From JBMDXB01 sp048594975 (GTDB lineage: Bacteria; Acidobacteriota; Vicinamibacteria; Vicinamibacterales; 2-12-FULL-66-21), in the NCBI GenBank assembly GCA_048594975.1, contig JBMDXQ010000042.1, forward strand, positions 124,001 to 188,000: a DNA stretch of 64,000 bases. The letters are read 5' to 3'. Each line of letters starts with the position of its first letter. The first letter of the stretch is position 1. The notes beneath the pieces are model-generated. The model was given only the letters and a program-made list of their open reading frames with translations, was not told where the DNA came from and did not search any database. This document shows positions 24,316 to 33,557 of the stretch, one piece after another. Made by a program: the position numbers and the translations under genes.

Positions 24316-25487
24316 GAGGGAACCCGCTGGGACGCCCCGTGCGCCTGTTATCAGTGTACCCGACGTTCTGGCCGCGCCAGGGCGGCGGCCAGATGGTGCT
24401 CGGGGAGATCGCGCGGGGGCTCTCCCCGCGGATCGTGAACACGGTCCTCACGCGCCGGCTGCACGACACGCCCGCGCGGCAGCAGTACGAGTACCTGTCG
24501 GTCGAGCGCTTCTGGAACCCGGCGCCCGCGATCTGGAAGGAGTACGCGACCGGCGTCCACCACGTCAGCTTCTGGAAGAAGAGCATCGTTACCGGACTCG
24601 ACGTCTTCTGTGCACTGCCGCCGCTGCGCCGTCTCATGGCGGCCTCGGATCTCGTCCACCTGCACTTCCCGCTGCCGCTCGGCATCAGCATCGTGCTGGC
24701 GCGCGCGGCGGTCAGGCGGCCGTTCGTCGTAACGGTGCACGGCAACGCCGACATCTACGAGCTGCCTCGGACGATGGAGCCGATCACCCGCGCAGTCCTC
24801 ACGCGCGCCGACGCGGTGGTGAGCGTCAGCCGCGACCTGGGAGAGTACCTGCGGGCGGAGATGGGCGTGCCGAACGTGACCGTGATCCCCAACGGTGTGG
24901 ACGTGGACCTGTTCCCCCCGGGCGGCGGCTCCGGCACGACGCTCAGGCTGTTCTCGATTTCGCGGCTCGTGCCGCGAAAGAACGTCGACGTCCTGATTGC
25001 CGCGGTCGAGCTGCTGGCCGGGGAAGGCGCGCCACTGTCGCTGAACATCGCCGGGACAGGTCCCGAGGAAGACCGGATCCGCCGCCTGGCGGAGCGGCTT
25101 CCCGGGTGCGTCACGTTCCTGGGATTCATCGACGAGGCGCGCAAGCGGGAGGTGCTGTCGGAGACCGACGTCTTCGTGCAGCTGTCCATCCGTGAAGGGC
25201 TGTCGATCGCGACGCTGGAGGCGCTCGCCTCCGCGGTGCCGTGCCTCGTCTCGAACCTGCCCGGCGTGCGCGAGCCAATCACCCCCGGGCAGACCGGGTG
25301 GTACGTCGAGGATCCCGAGAGCGTGGCGAGCGTGGTGGCCGCGCTGCGTCGCGTGCTCGACGGGCGGGCGCGGCTCCCCGAAATGAAGCAGGCGTGCCGC
25401 GCCGTGGCCGTGGAGCGATATTCTCTGCAGGCGATGTGCGAGAGCTACTGGAACGTCTTCACCGATCTGCTGGAGCGGCGGGCGTGA
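24312..25487 (+). CDS. GT4 glycosyltransferase (GT-B fold)
   Basis: A 391-residue protein. The N-terminal half has LLSVYPTFWPRQGGGQMVLGEI, the open glycine-rich loop of GT4 acceptor domains. The C-terminal half has IPNGVDVDLFPPG, LFSISRLVPRKNVDVLI and the E-x7-E motif region SIREGLSIATLEALASAVPCLVS that binds the nucleotide sugar. It acts on the cytoplasmic side to extend a lipid-linked glycan. ATG overlaps the previous stop (ATGA) and its own stop is overlapped by the next GTG. Confidence 0.93.
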   Translation: MRGNPLGRPVRLLSVYPTFWPRQGGGQMVLGEIARGLSPRIVNTVLTRRLHDTPARQQYEYLSVERFWNPAPAIWKEYATGVHHVSFWKKSIVTGLDVFCALPPLRRLMAASDLVHLHFPLPLGISIVLARAAVRRPFVVTVHGNADIYELPRTMEPITRAVLTRADAVVSVSRDLGEYLRAEMGVPNVTVIPNGVDVDLFPPGGGSGTTLRLFSISRLVPRKNVDVLIAAVELLAGEGAPLSLNIAGTGPEEDRIRRLAERLPGCVTFLGFIDEARKREVLSETDVFVQLSIREGLSIATLEALASAVPCLVSNLPGVREPITPGQTGWYVEDPESVASVVAALRRVLDGRARLPEMKQACRAVAVERYSLQAMCESYWNVFTDLLERRA

Positions 25488-26443
25488 CGGAACCGGATCG
25501 CCGCCCGCGCACGGTGCTGGTCACCGGCGCCGCCGGGTTCATTGGCTCCGCGCTGTGCCGCCACCTGCTCGCGCTCGGGCACCATGTCGTCGGCTACGAC
25601 GACCTGTCGCGCGGCCGGCGCGACTTCCTGCCGGACGGCGTGCACCTCGTCCACGGAGACATCCGGGACGGCGACCGGCTGCGCGCCACGGTTGCGAACG
25701 CGAAGCCGGAGTGGCTGGTCCACCTCGCCGCGATGCACTTCATCCCCGACTGCATCGCACGCCCGAAGGAAACGATGGAGGTGAACGTCGAGGGGACGCG
25801 CCGGGTGCTTGACAGCTGCCGTGGCAGCCAGGTGCAGCAGGTCGTCTTCGCCTCGAGTGCGGCGGTCTACGCACCGGGCGACGCGCCGTGCGTGGAGGAC
25901 GCGACGCCGCTCCGACCCCTGGAGGTGTACGGCGAGTCGAAGGTCGCGGGCGAGAAGCTGGTGCGCGCGTTCCACGAGCAGACGCACGTCCCGGCCGCCA
26001 TCCTGCGGTTGTTCAACGCCATCGGGCGCAACGAGACCAACCCGCACGTCGTCCCGCACATCTTCGAGTCGCTGCAGGGTTCGGGCGCCGTCCGCCTCGG
26101 CAACGTCGCCCCCCGTCGCGACTACATCGACACGCGCGACGTGGCCGACGCGATCGTGGCGGTCGCCGCGCGCTCGTGCGGGCTCGGCCTCTTCAACGTC
26201 GGCACCGGCCAGGCACACTCGGTGTCGGATCTGCTGGACCGGCTGCGGCGCATCCTTGGCCGCCCGTTGATCGTCGTCCAGGAACCGGTGCGCGTGCGCG
26301 CGAACGAGCGGATGACGCTGCTGGCCGACATCGGACGGATTCGCAACGAGACCGGCTGGTCGCCGCGCGTGTCGCTGGACGACACGCTCAGGGACCTGGT
26401 TGCCGCATACGGGCTCCAGGCGCAACCGCACCCGGCGCCGTAG
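25484..26443 (+). CDS. NAD-dependent sugar epimerase/dehydratase (extended SDR, GalE-like)
   Basis: A 319-residue protein with the NAD-binding GxxGxxG at G15-G21, catalytic S124/S125, Y149 and K153 (YGESK). IPDCIARPKETMEVNVEGT and RRDYIDTRDVADAI are usual UDP-sugar epimerase blocks. It should interconvert or modify a nucleotide sugar for the surrounding transferases, most likely as a UDP-glucose/UDP-GlcNAc 4-epimerase. Exact substrate is not readable. GTG start overlaps the GT4 stop (GTGA). Confidence 0.9.
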   Translation: MTEPDRRPRTVLVTGAAGFIGSALCRHLLALGHHVVGYDDLSRGRRDFLPDGVHLVHGDIRDGDRLRATVANAKPEWLVHLAAMHFIPDCIARPKETMEVNVEGTRRVLDSCRGSQVQQVVFASSAAVYAPGDAPCVEDATPLRPLEVYGESKVAGEKLVRAFHEQTHVPAAILRLFNAIGRNETNPHVVPHIFESLQGSGAVRLGNVAPRRDYIDTRDVADAIVAVAARSCGLGLFNVGTGQAHSVSDLLDRLRRILGRPLIVVQEPVRVRANERMTLLADIGRIRNETGWSPRVSLDDTLRDLVAAYGLQAQPHPAP

Positions 26444-26455
26444 GAACCCCGGCCA

Positions 26456-28159
26456 ATGCAGATCCTCAACCACCAGCCAGACGAGGCCGGACCGGCGATC
26501 GGACGGGAAAGGCCGGCGGCGCAGGAGAACGCCGGTGCCGACGACGTCCGCGTGCGTCACGAACGCCGGGCGGTGCGCGCGTGCAGCGCGGGACTCGTCG
26601 TGCTCTGCCTAGTCGCGCTGGTCCTCCTCTTCCGACACATCGACGGCTCGCTTCCCTATCCGCAGCACGTCGACGAGGGGTTCATCTCGGGGCCGGCGGC
26701 CAGCATCGTGACGACCGGAGAGCTGCGACCACACCGGTTCAACTACCCGTCGCTGCCCACCTACCTTGCCGCGGGAGCCATGGGAGCAGGTTTTCTGCGC
26801 AGCGCCCAGCAGCTCGAGGCCAGGGAGGTCGGCCACATCGGACGGCTGTCGTATCCGTACTACGAGAACGCCACGGTCATGCGGGCGGCGAGGCAGGCGT
26901 TCGCGCTGCTGGCGGTGCTGTGCCTCGCGATGACTGGGCTGTCGGCATGGCTCGCGTTCCAAAAGCCGGTCACCATCGTGCTCGCGCCGCTGCTCCTGCT
27001 CGCCTCACCGCTCTTCTTCCGCCACGCCTGGGCGTATCTGAACGTGGACATCGTCGGCGCGAGCTTCGTCGCGATGGCGCTGGCGGCATGCCTGCTGGGG
27101 ACCAGGCAAACGTCGCTGCCGCAGTCGTCGCTGGTGCCGGGCATGCTCGCCGGCCTCGCGGCGGCCAGCAAATACACGCTGGCGCTCGTCATTCTCGCGG
27201 TCCTGCTGGCCATTGCCGTCGGGCGCCCGCGCCGGCGCGCCCTCTCAGCGTCCCTCCTCGCGGTGGCGGCGATGGCAGCGGCATTCCTCGTCGCCGCACC
27301 GTACAGCCTCGTCGATATCCCCGGGTTCCTCAACGGTCTGGGCGACGAGGCGGTGCACTATGCATCGGGGCACGCCGGGTACGGCGGTGAGCCCGGCCTC
27401 GAGCAGCTGCTGTTCTACGGCCGGCACTTCCTTTCGGAGTTTGGGTACGGCGCCGCGATCGTGGCGGCCATCGGGATCGTGGCGTTCGCGCGCGCCGACT
27501 GGCGCCGCGCCGCCGTCCTGACGATCTTCCCGGTTGCGATGCTGTGGTTCCTCTCCATGCAGCGCGTCCACTTCACGCGGAACGTCCTGGCGATCCACCC
27601 CTTCATCGCGCTGTTCGCGGCGTTCGGGTTCGCCACCGCGTACGAGCGGGGCGTCTCGCTGGCCAGCCGCCGCAGATGGACGCCGCGCCGGGTGCCCGTC
27701 CCGCTGGTGGTTGGAGTGCTGCTGCTGGCCGTGACGGTGCCGTCGTGGCACCTCGCCGGCCATCTTCGCGATCGCACCGACTCGCGCAACCGGGCGCGCG
27801 CCTGGATCCGGGAGAACGTCCCCCCCGACCACGCGATCGTGGTGCCGTTTGAGCTCGGGCTCGACGCGCGCGGGCTCGACGCGCGCGGCCGGGTGGTGAG
27901 GTACGTCGAGCTGCGCAGCGGCGGCGATCCGGCCGCACTGTACGCGCTGCTCGCAGACGTACCCAGGCCCGCCGTGATCCTGGTGCCCCGCTGGGGAGCC
28001 GACCGGCGGACAGCGGGACAACGCGAAGCGGACAAGCTGAACTGGCTCGCGCAGCAGTGGCCCGTGCTGGCGAGGTTCGGGACGAACGAGGTGCTCGTCA
28101 ACTACACCCTCCCGACCGCGTGGGGCGACCCGGCGTTCGCAATCGCGACGCTCGAGTAG
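26456..28159 (+). CDS. GT39/ArnT-like membrane glycosyltransferase
   Basis: A 567-residue polytopic protein. A 40-residue polar N-terminus precedes the first membrane segment. The first external loop has PYPQHVDEGFISGPAASIV with the D-E pair of lipid-phosphosugar transferases. LQRVHFTRN-like sequence (MQRVHFTRNVLAIHPFIALF) resembles the lateral helix region of the superfamily. A tandem ARGLDARGR duplication occurs near the C-terminus (codons repeating GGGCTCGACGCGCGC at about 27856-27885). It follows the epimerase by 12 bases and precedes the next membrane protein by 2 bases. Confidence 0.78.
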   Translation: MQILNHQPDEAGPAIGRERPAAQENAGADDVRVRHERRAVRACSAGLVVLCLVALVLLFRHIDGSLPYPQHVDEGFISGPAASIVTTGELRPHRFNYPSLPTYLAAGAMGAGFLRSAQQLEAREVGHIGRLSYPYYENATVMRAARQAFALLAVLCLAMTGLSAWLAFQKPVTIVLAPLLLLASPLFFRHAWAYLNVDIVGASFVAMALAACLLGTRQTSLPQSSLVPGMLAGLAAASKYTLALVILAVLLAIAVGRPRRRALSASLLAVAAMAAAFLVAAPYSLVDIPGFLNGLGDEAVHYASGHAGYGGEPGLEQLLFYGRHFLSEFGYGAAIVAAIGIVAFARADWRRAAVLTIFPVAMLWFLSMQRVHFTRNVLAIHPFIALFAAFGFATAYERGVSLASRRRWTPRRVPVPLVVGVLLLAVTVPSWHLAGHLRDRTDSRNRARAWIRENVPPDHAIVVPFELGLDARGLDARGRVVRYVELRSGGDPAALYALLADVPRPAVILVPRWGADRRTAGQREADKLNWLAQQWPVLARFGTNEVLVNYTLPTAWGDPAFAIATLE

Positions 28160-28161
28160 TC

Positions 28162-29751
28162 ATGACCCGCCTGGCCGCCCTCGCGTTCTTCGTCCTGCTC
28201 GCGATCGCGCACACCTGGCCGCTGGCGCGGCGGCCGTCGGTCTACTCGCGTGTCGACAACGGCGACTACAACCTGAACGTCTGGGCGATCGACTGGGTGG
28301 CGCACACGCTCCCAACCGATCCGGGCAATCTCTTCAACGCCAACATCTTTCATCCCGAGCCGCTGACGCTCGCCTACTCCGAGCCGCTCATCGCGCAGGG
28401 CGTGCTCGCGATCCCGAGCGTGTGGACGGGCGCGTCGCCGGTCGCCACCTACACCATCGTTCTTCTCGCCGGCTTCGCGCTGTCCGGCTGGGCGTTCGCG
28501 CTGCTGGCGCACCGTGCGACGGGCAGCTGGCCGGCCGGGCTGCTGGCGGGATCGGCGGTCGCGTTCAACTCGCACACGCTGGTGCGGCTGGCACACATCC
28601 AGGCGCTGCACCTCGAGCTCGTCCCGCTGGTGTTCCTGGCGCTCGACTCGCTGCTCCTGACCGGCCGGATCCGCCACGCGGCGGTGCTCGGGGCGGCGCT
28701 GGCGGTGCAGGTGACGCAGTCGATCTACCTGCTCGTGTTCACCGGCTGGGCGGCCCTCTGCGCCTGGATGGCGCGGCTGCCGGAGTGGCGGCACCGGCTC
28801 GGCGCGACGCTGGCATGGGCATCGGTGGCCGCGGTGGCCTGCGCGCTGCTGCTGCTCCCCGTGATCTGGCCGTACGCCGAGCTCGCGCGCCGCCACGGGA
28901 TGATGCGGGAGATCGGCGAGACGCAGGGATGCGCCGCGACCTGGATGGACTTCCTCTACACGGGGTCGCGCCTCCATTACGACGCGTGGGCGTCACGCTT
29001 CGACAACGCGTCGGACGCGAACTTCCCCGGCGTCACGGTCACGCTACTGGCCGTGGTCGCGCTCCTGGGCGGCGGATGGGGACGGCCCCGCACGCGCATG
29101 TGGCTCGGCGTCGCGCTCGGGTCGGTGCTGCTCTCGTTGCTGCCCTGGCTGCCAGGATTCGCGTGGCTCCAGGCACACGTCCCGCCGCTCGCCGCCATCC
29201 GGTGCTACTCGCGCGCCGGGCAGATGATGCTGGTGGGCATGGGGATGCTCGCGGGGCTGGGTGCGGCGCGCGTGCTCGAGCGGCTCCCATCGGCGCGCAC
29301 CGCAGCCATGGTCGGCGGGCTGCTCGTCCTGACGGTCAACCTGGAGGCGCTGCGCGCGCCGCTCGGCTACCGTGAGTTCGAAGGCGTGCCGGCGATTTAC
29401 GACCGGCTGCGATCCGAGCCGCGCGCGGTCGTCGTCGAAATGCCCTTCTACGAACGCGGCGCGTTCTACGGCAACGCGGAGTACATGGTGTACGCGACGC
29501 GCCACCATCACCCGATGGTGAACGGCTACAGCGGCTTCACGCCGCCGGATTACGACGCGACCGCCGGGGCGCTGCGCACTTTTCCCGGCTACCCGGCGCT
29601 CGAGCTGATGCACCGCCTTGGCGTGACCCACGTGGTCGTCCACTGGACACGCGCCATGGAGGACCGCCGCGGCGCGATCGACGGCAGCCCGTCGCTTCGC
29701 CTCTGGATCGAGGCGGGAGACATCGCGATCTACCGGTTCGTGAGCCGCTGA
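28162..29751 (+). CDS. Polytopic membrane protein, GT-C/YfhO-like
   Basis: A 529-residue protein with about ten membrane segments and a C-terminal soluble part of about 150 residues. DNGDYNLNVWAIDWVAH in the first external loop, with its acidic residues, and the cytosolic/periplasmic C-terminal domain (VVVEMPFYERGAFYGNAEYMVY and VTHVVVHW) resemble YfhO-type GT-C proteins linked to wall-polymer or glycan decoration. It closes the eight-gene polysaccharide cluster. Function beyond a likely lipid-linked sugar transferase cannot be claimed. Confidence 0.72.
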   Translation: MTRLAALAFFVLLAIAHTWPLARRPSVYSRVDNGDYNLNVWAIDWVAHTLPTDPGNLFNANIFHPEPLTLAYSEPLIAQGVLAIPSVWTGASPVATYTIVLLAGFALSGWAFALLAHRATGSWPAGLLAGSAVAFNSHTLVRLAHIQALHLELVPLVFLALDSLLLTGRIRHAAVLGAALAVQVTQSIYLLVFTGWAALCAWMARLPEWRHRLGATLAWASVAAVACALLLLPVIWPYAELARRHGMMREIGETQGCAATWMDFLYTGSRLHYDAWASRFDNASDANFPGVTVTLLAVVALLGGGWGRPRTRMWLGVALGSVLLSLLPWLPGFAWLQAHVPPLAAIRCYSRAGQMMLVGMGMLAGLGAARVLERLPSARTAAMVGGLLVLTVNLEALRAPLGYREFEGVPAIYDRLRSEPRAVVVEMPFYERGAFYGNAEYMVYATRHHHPMVNGYSGFTPPDYDATAGALRTFPGYPALELMHRLGVTHVVVHWTRAMEDRRGAIDGSPSLRLWIEAGDIAIYRFVSR

Positions 29752-29808
29752 TTCGTCTTGATCCGCTGTTGGCGCCCGCAGATCGACTCCGCAGTGATTG
29801 TCAGCCGT

Positions 29809-30294
29809 TTACCGCCAGATGCCCAGCGCCCGGCGGAGGGCCACCAGCTGCCCGACGTGATAGGCGTTGTGATCGGCGACCAGCAGGATCGCGCGCAGAT
29901 AGGTCTGCTGTGCCTTGCCTTTCGGGACACGCGCGAACAGATCGATACTGGCGTCGGCCGCCAGCCGCTTCACCTGCTCGCGGTCCCTCCTGAAACCCTC
30001 GAGGCTCGTCGTCCAGGCGGCGGCATTCGGCGGCGCCGGCGCCGCCGGCCAGTAATCGTCGGGCCAGCGAAGCGCGTGCGCGTACCGCGCGTTGACGCAG
30101 AACTCGAGCAGGTCCTTCTGTGCGAGACGCATGTGCTCGAGGAGCTGCCAGGGCGTATGTTCGAACCCCGGGGCACGCGCGCCGCGTTTGCCGGCGGGGA
30201 TGCCCTCGACGGCCCTGTCGAAGCCGGCGTGCGCTTCTTCCCAGTCGAGCAGCCTGACCAGGTGCCGCCGGAGCGGATCGGAGGATGCGGCCAC
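29809..30294 (-). CDS. DinB/YfiT-like four-helix metalloprotein
   Basis: A 161-residue protein with the DinB-family metal triad H54 (LLEHM), H142 and H146 (DHNAYHVGQL) and helices HTPWQLLEHMRLAQKDLLEF and ILLVADHNAYHVGQLVALRR. DinB-type proteins are small thiol- or metal-dependent transferases and stress proteins of mostly unknown substrate. The frame is open up to 30426, but an ATG there would lie inside the PadR operator. A GTG at 30294 fits the family N-terminus better. Convergent with the polysaccharide cluster and divergent from padR. Confidence 0.78.
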   Translation of the reverse strand: MAASSDPLRRHLVRLLDWEEAHAGFDRAVEGIPAGKRGARAPGFEHTPWQLLEHMRLAQKDLLEFCVNARYAHALRWPDDYWPAAPAPPNAAAWTTSLEGFRRDREQVKRLAADASIDLFARVPKGKAQQTYLRAILLVADHNAYHVGQLVALRRALGIWR

Positions 30295-30406
30295 GGCGGC
30301 ATTATCCGGCAGGCGACGCCGTACGGCCAGCCCGCCGGCAAGGTTCGTCACCCGCGGCGACCAATGCAGCACGCTGAGAGGCGTCCGCCGGACGTCTGCA
30401 GATTGT

Positions 30407-30442
30407 GTAGACACTCTACGCAACATGATGTAGAGTGTCTAC
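30407..30442. promoter_or_regulatory. Twin-palindrome operator for PadR
   Basis: GTAGACACTCTAC (30407-30419) and GTAGAGTGTCTAC (30430-30442) are exact reverse complements of each other. Each is itself a palindrome of the form GTAGA-N3-TCTAC. Their centres are 23 bases apart, about two helical turns. The second ends 6 bases before the PadR start codon. This is a clear two-dimer repressor site and probably autoregulates PadR and the permeases behind it. Confidence 0.85.
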
Positions 30443-30448
30443 GGAACG

Positions 30449-30799
30449 ATGGGACGGACGCCCACGCGCATCGAGCTGCTGCAGGGGACGCTGGACCTGC
30501 TGATCCTCCGTACGCTCCGCTTCGGCCCGGCGCACGGGCACGCCATCGCCGGGCAGATACGGCAGGCGTCCGAGGACGTCCTCCAGGTCGAAACTGGCTC
30601 GCTCTATCCCGCCCTCCACCGGCTGGAGGCGCGCGGCTGGATCGCCGCGGAGTGGCAGCTCTCCGACAAGGGCAAGCGTGCGAAGTACTACCGGCTCACG
30701 CGCGCCGGCCGGAGACGGCTCGTCGCCGAGCAATCGAAGTGGGAACAGCTGTCGGTGGCCATCGCCCGCGTGCTGCGACCCGCTGCAGGAGAGCGCTGA
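30449..30799 (+). CDS. PadR-family transcriptional regulator
   Basis: A 116-residue winged-helix protein. LLQGTLDLLILRTLRFGPAHGHAI is the PadR helix-turn-helix entry, VETGSLYPALHRLEARGWI the recognition helix and SDKGKRAKYYRLTRAGRRRL the wing. The short C-terminal helix places it in PadR subfamily 2, the usual partner of acidobacterial MacB-like permeases. Its TGA overlaps the permease ATG (TGATG), so the two are co-translated. It sits directly behind the twin palindromes at 30407-30442, its presumed operator. Confidence 0.93.
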   Translation: MGRTPTRIELLQGTLDLLILRTLRFGPAHGHAIAGQIRQASEDVLQVETGSLYPALHRLEARGWIAAEWQLSDKGKRAKYYRLTRAGRRRLVAEQSKWEQLSVAIARVLRPAAGER

Positions 30800-33438
30800 T
30801 GCGGCGGCGGCTTCGGCAGTACGTCGAGTCGCTCCGGAATCGCCGCCGGAAGGAGATCGAGCTGGACGAGGAGATCCGGTTTCACCTCTCCGAGGAGATG
30901 GAGGAACACCTCGCACACGGGCTCGATGCCAGCGCGGCGCGCCGCGCCGCGAGAACCACGTTCGGCAACCCCGCCGTCGTCCGCGAGGCGACACGCGAGG
31001 CGTGGGGCTGGGGCTGGGCCGAGCGTACGCTGCAGGACCTCCGCTATGCCGTCCGAACACTCCGCCATGCACCCGCCTTCTCGGGCGTGGCGATCCTGAC
31101 GCTCGCCCTTGGCATCGGCGCGAACACGGCGATTTTCAGCCTCGTCAACGGCATCCTGCTGCGGCCACTCCCCTACCCGGATCCGGCACAGCTGGTCAGC
31201 ATCACCGGGACCTTCCCGAAGGGCGCGTTCGTCGAGCTGCGCGCCTCGATGGGCAGCATACACGTGGGCGCGTATGCCGACGGCCATGGCGTCAACCTCT
31301 CCGGCTCCGGCGAGCCCGTTCGAGTCACGGCAACGTTCGTCTCCGCCGACCTGCTCTCGATCCTCGGAGTTCGGCCGGCGCTCGGCCGCACGTTCCAGGC
31401 GGGCGAAGACGCGGCCGGCCACGACGCTTACCTGATCCTGAGCCACACGCTGTGGGAGCAACGGTTCGGTCGCGATCCGGCGGTCGTCGGCCGATCGATT
31501 GTGGTCGACGGCATGCACCGCGAGGTCGTCGGCGTCATGCCGCCGGACTTCCGCTTCCCGTCGCCGAGGACGCAGCTGTGGATCCCCTTGCGCAACGATC
31601 CGCGCGACCGCTCGAGTTACTGGGCGGGCGACTTCATGCCGGCACTCGGGCGCCTCCGGCCCGGAGCAACGCTGGAACAGGCGCGGGGCGAGGTGCGGAC
31701 GCTCCAGCGGCGTCTGCCCGCGCTCTTTCCCTGGCCGATGCCGGCGAGCTGGAACGCCGACGTGAGCGTCGTCCCGCTGCAGTCCGCGATCGTCGGCGAC
31801 GTGCGGCCGCAACTGCTCCTGCTGCTGGCCGTCGTGGCGCTGGTGCTGCTCATCGCATGCGCGAACGTGGCCAACCTGTCGCTGGCGCGCGCGATGTCGC
31901 GGTCGAAGGAAATCGCCGTCAGGTGCGCGCTCGGGGCGGGGCGGCGGCGGATCGCGCGGCAGTTGCTGACGGAAAGCATCGTCGTGGCGACGGCCGGCGC
32001 TGCGCTCGGCCTGGCCGGAGCGACGCAGGGGCTGGCCGGGCTGAAGCGGATGCTGCCCGCCGACACGCCGCGGCTCGAAGGCGCGGACATCGACTGGCGG
32101 GTGCTGGCTTTCACCGCCGCCGTCGCCGTCGCGACCGGCCTCGCATTCGGCCTGGCGCCGGCCCTCCAGGCCGCACGCGGCCCCGTGGGCGACTCGCTCA
32201 AGGCGGGAGGGCGGAACGCAGGCGCCGCCGTGCGGCATCGTGTTCGCAAGGCGCTCGTCATCTCGGAGATTGCGCTGGCGGTGCTGCTGGCAACCGCGGC
32301 GGGCCTGTTGATCCGGAGCTTCCGCGGGCTCTCGCACGCGGACGCCGGATTCCGCGTCGAACGCGTCGTCACCGCGCGGATCACGCCGGGCCCGGCGGTC
32401 TGCGACGACGCCGGCCGATGCCTGGCCTTCTATCGCGACGTGCTGGACCGCGTCGGCGCGTCGGCGGGCGTGAGCGGCGCCGCGCTGGTCAACACGCTGC
32501 CGCTCGACGGCCAGGTGGCCAAGCGATCGCTGGATCTCGAAGGCACAGACACGAGCAGCGCCGAGGCGCCGCTCGTGTGGTTGAACGTCGTCACGCCCGA
32601 ATACTTCCGCGTCATGAGCATCCCGGTCCTGTCCGGCAGGGGCTTCACGGCAGCGGATCTTTCCGGCAATCCGCCCGTCGCGATACTCGCCAAGTCGACC
32701 GCGCGCCGCTTCTGGCCGGCCCGCGACCCGATCGGCAGGCGCATCCGCTTCGTCGGCGAGCAGCAGTGGCACACGGTCGTCGGCGTCGCCGGCGACGTGC
32801 GCGCCCACGACCTCCGCCGCGACGCCCCGGAGTGGATGGACGGGACGGTTTACGTGCCGTACAGCCACAAGGCAACGCTCGAGCAGGGCCGCATCCCTGT
32901 CGAGATGACGCTGGCGGTCCTGACCGACGCGGGCGTGTCGGATGTGGGCGCCACCGTGCGCGAGACCGTCGCACGCGCGAGCCGCGACGTCCCGGTGAGC
33001 GACGTGCGGGCGATGCGAGCGGCCGTGGCCGACGCGGTGGCTTCCCCCGCTTCCCTCACGACCCTCGTGGTCGTCTTTGCCGCGGTCGCTCTCGCGCTCG
33101 GAGTCATCGGCATCTACGGCGTGCTCTCGTTCCTGGTCTCGAAGCGCACGCGGGAGATCGGGATCCGGATGGCGCTCGGAGCGCGGCGGGGCGAGGTGTT
33201 CCGATCGATCCTCTTCGAAGGGGCGCAGCTCTCGCTCGCCGGGGTGGCCCTCGGGATGGCCGCGGCGCTCGCGCTGATGCGGCTGCTGTCACGAGAGCTC
33301 TACGGCGTCGGGCCGGCGGACCTTGCCACCTACGCGACGGTGGCGGCGGTCATGGCGGCGGCGACTCTGGCGGCGTGCATCGTTCCCACCGTCAGGGCGA
33401 CCCGCGTCGATCCGCTCCTGGCGCTGCGGCAGGAGTGA
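30799..33438 (+). CDS. ADOP-type MacB/FtsX duplicated permease with N-terminal prefix
   Basis: An 879-residue membrane protein. Residues 1 to about 75 are the cytosolic prefix domain (IELDEEIRFHLSEEMEEHLAHG) found only in this family. Then two MacB-periplasmic-core/FtsX units follow. The first starts with LTLALGIGANTAIFSLVNGILLRPLPYPDP and its FtsX segment is LLLAVVALVLLIACANVANLSLARA. The second ends with IGVIGIYGVLSFLVSKRTREIGIRMALGA and RVDPLLALRQE. It resembles ABC export permeases but has no ATPase gene nearby, as usual for ADOPs. Transported substrate unknown. Expressed with PadR. Confidence 0.93.
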   Translation: MRRRLRQYVESLRNRRRKEIELDEEIRFHLSEEMEEHLAHGLDASAARRAARTTFGNPAVVREATREAWGWGWAERTLQDLRYAVRTLRHAPAFSGVAILTLALGIGANTAIFSLVNGILLRPLPYPDPAQLVSITGTFPKGAFVELRASMGSIHVGAYADGHGVNLSGSGEPVRVTATFVSADLLSILGVRPALGRTFQAGEDAAGHDAYLILSHTLWEQRFGRDPAVVGRSIVVDGMHREVVGVMPPDFRFPSPRTQLWIPLRNDPRDRSSYWAGDFMPALGRLRPGATLEQARGEVRTLQRRLPALFPWPMPASWNADVSVVPLQSAIVGDVRPQLLLLLAVVALVLLIACANVANLSLARAMSRSKEIAVRCALGAGRRRIARQLLTESIVVATAGAALGLAGATQGLAGLKRMLPADTPRLEGADIDWRVLAFTAAVAVATGLAFGLAPALQAARGPVGDSLKAGGRNAGAAVRHRVRKALVISEIALAVLLATAAGLLIRSFRGLSHADAGFRVERVVTARITPGPAVCDDAGRCLAFYRDVLDRVGASAGVSGAALVNTLPLDGQVAKRSLDLEGTDTSSAEAPLVWLNVVTPEYFRVMSIPVLSGRGFTAADLSGNPPVAILAKSTARRFWPARDPIGRRIRFVGEQQWHTVVGVAGDVRAHDLRRDAPEWMDGTVYVPYSHKATLEQGRIPVEMTLAVLTDAGVSDVGATVRETVARASRDVPVSDVRAMRAAVADAVASPASLTTLVVVFAAVALALGVIGIYGVLSFLVSKRTREIGIRMALGARRGEVFRSILFEGAQLSLAGVALGMAAALALMRLLSRELYGVGPADLATYATVAAVMAAATLAACIVPTVRATRVDPLLALRQE

Positions 33439-33557
33439 TCCTCCCCGGACCGGAGCCGTCGCGAACGGCCCATCGCGAACCACCGTCGCGACGCACCCGT
33501 CGCGAACGTTGACGTCGGCAGCGGCGTAGTGTACATGGTCACCCCGGAGGTCCCCGA

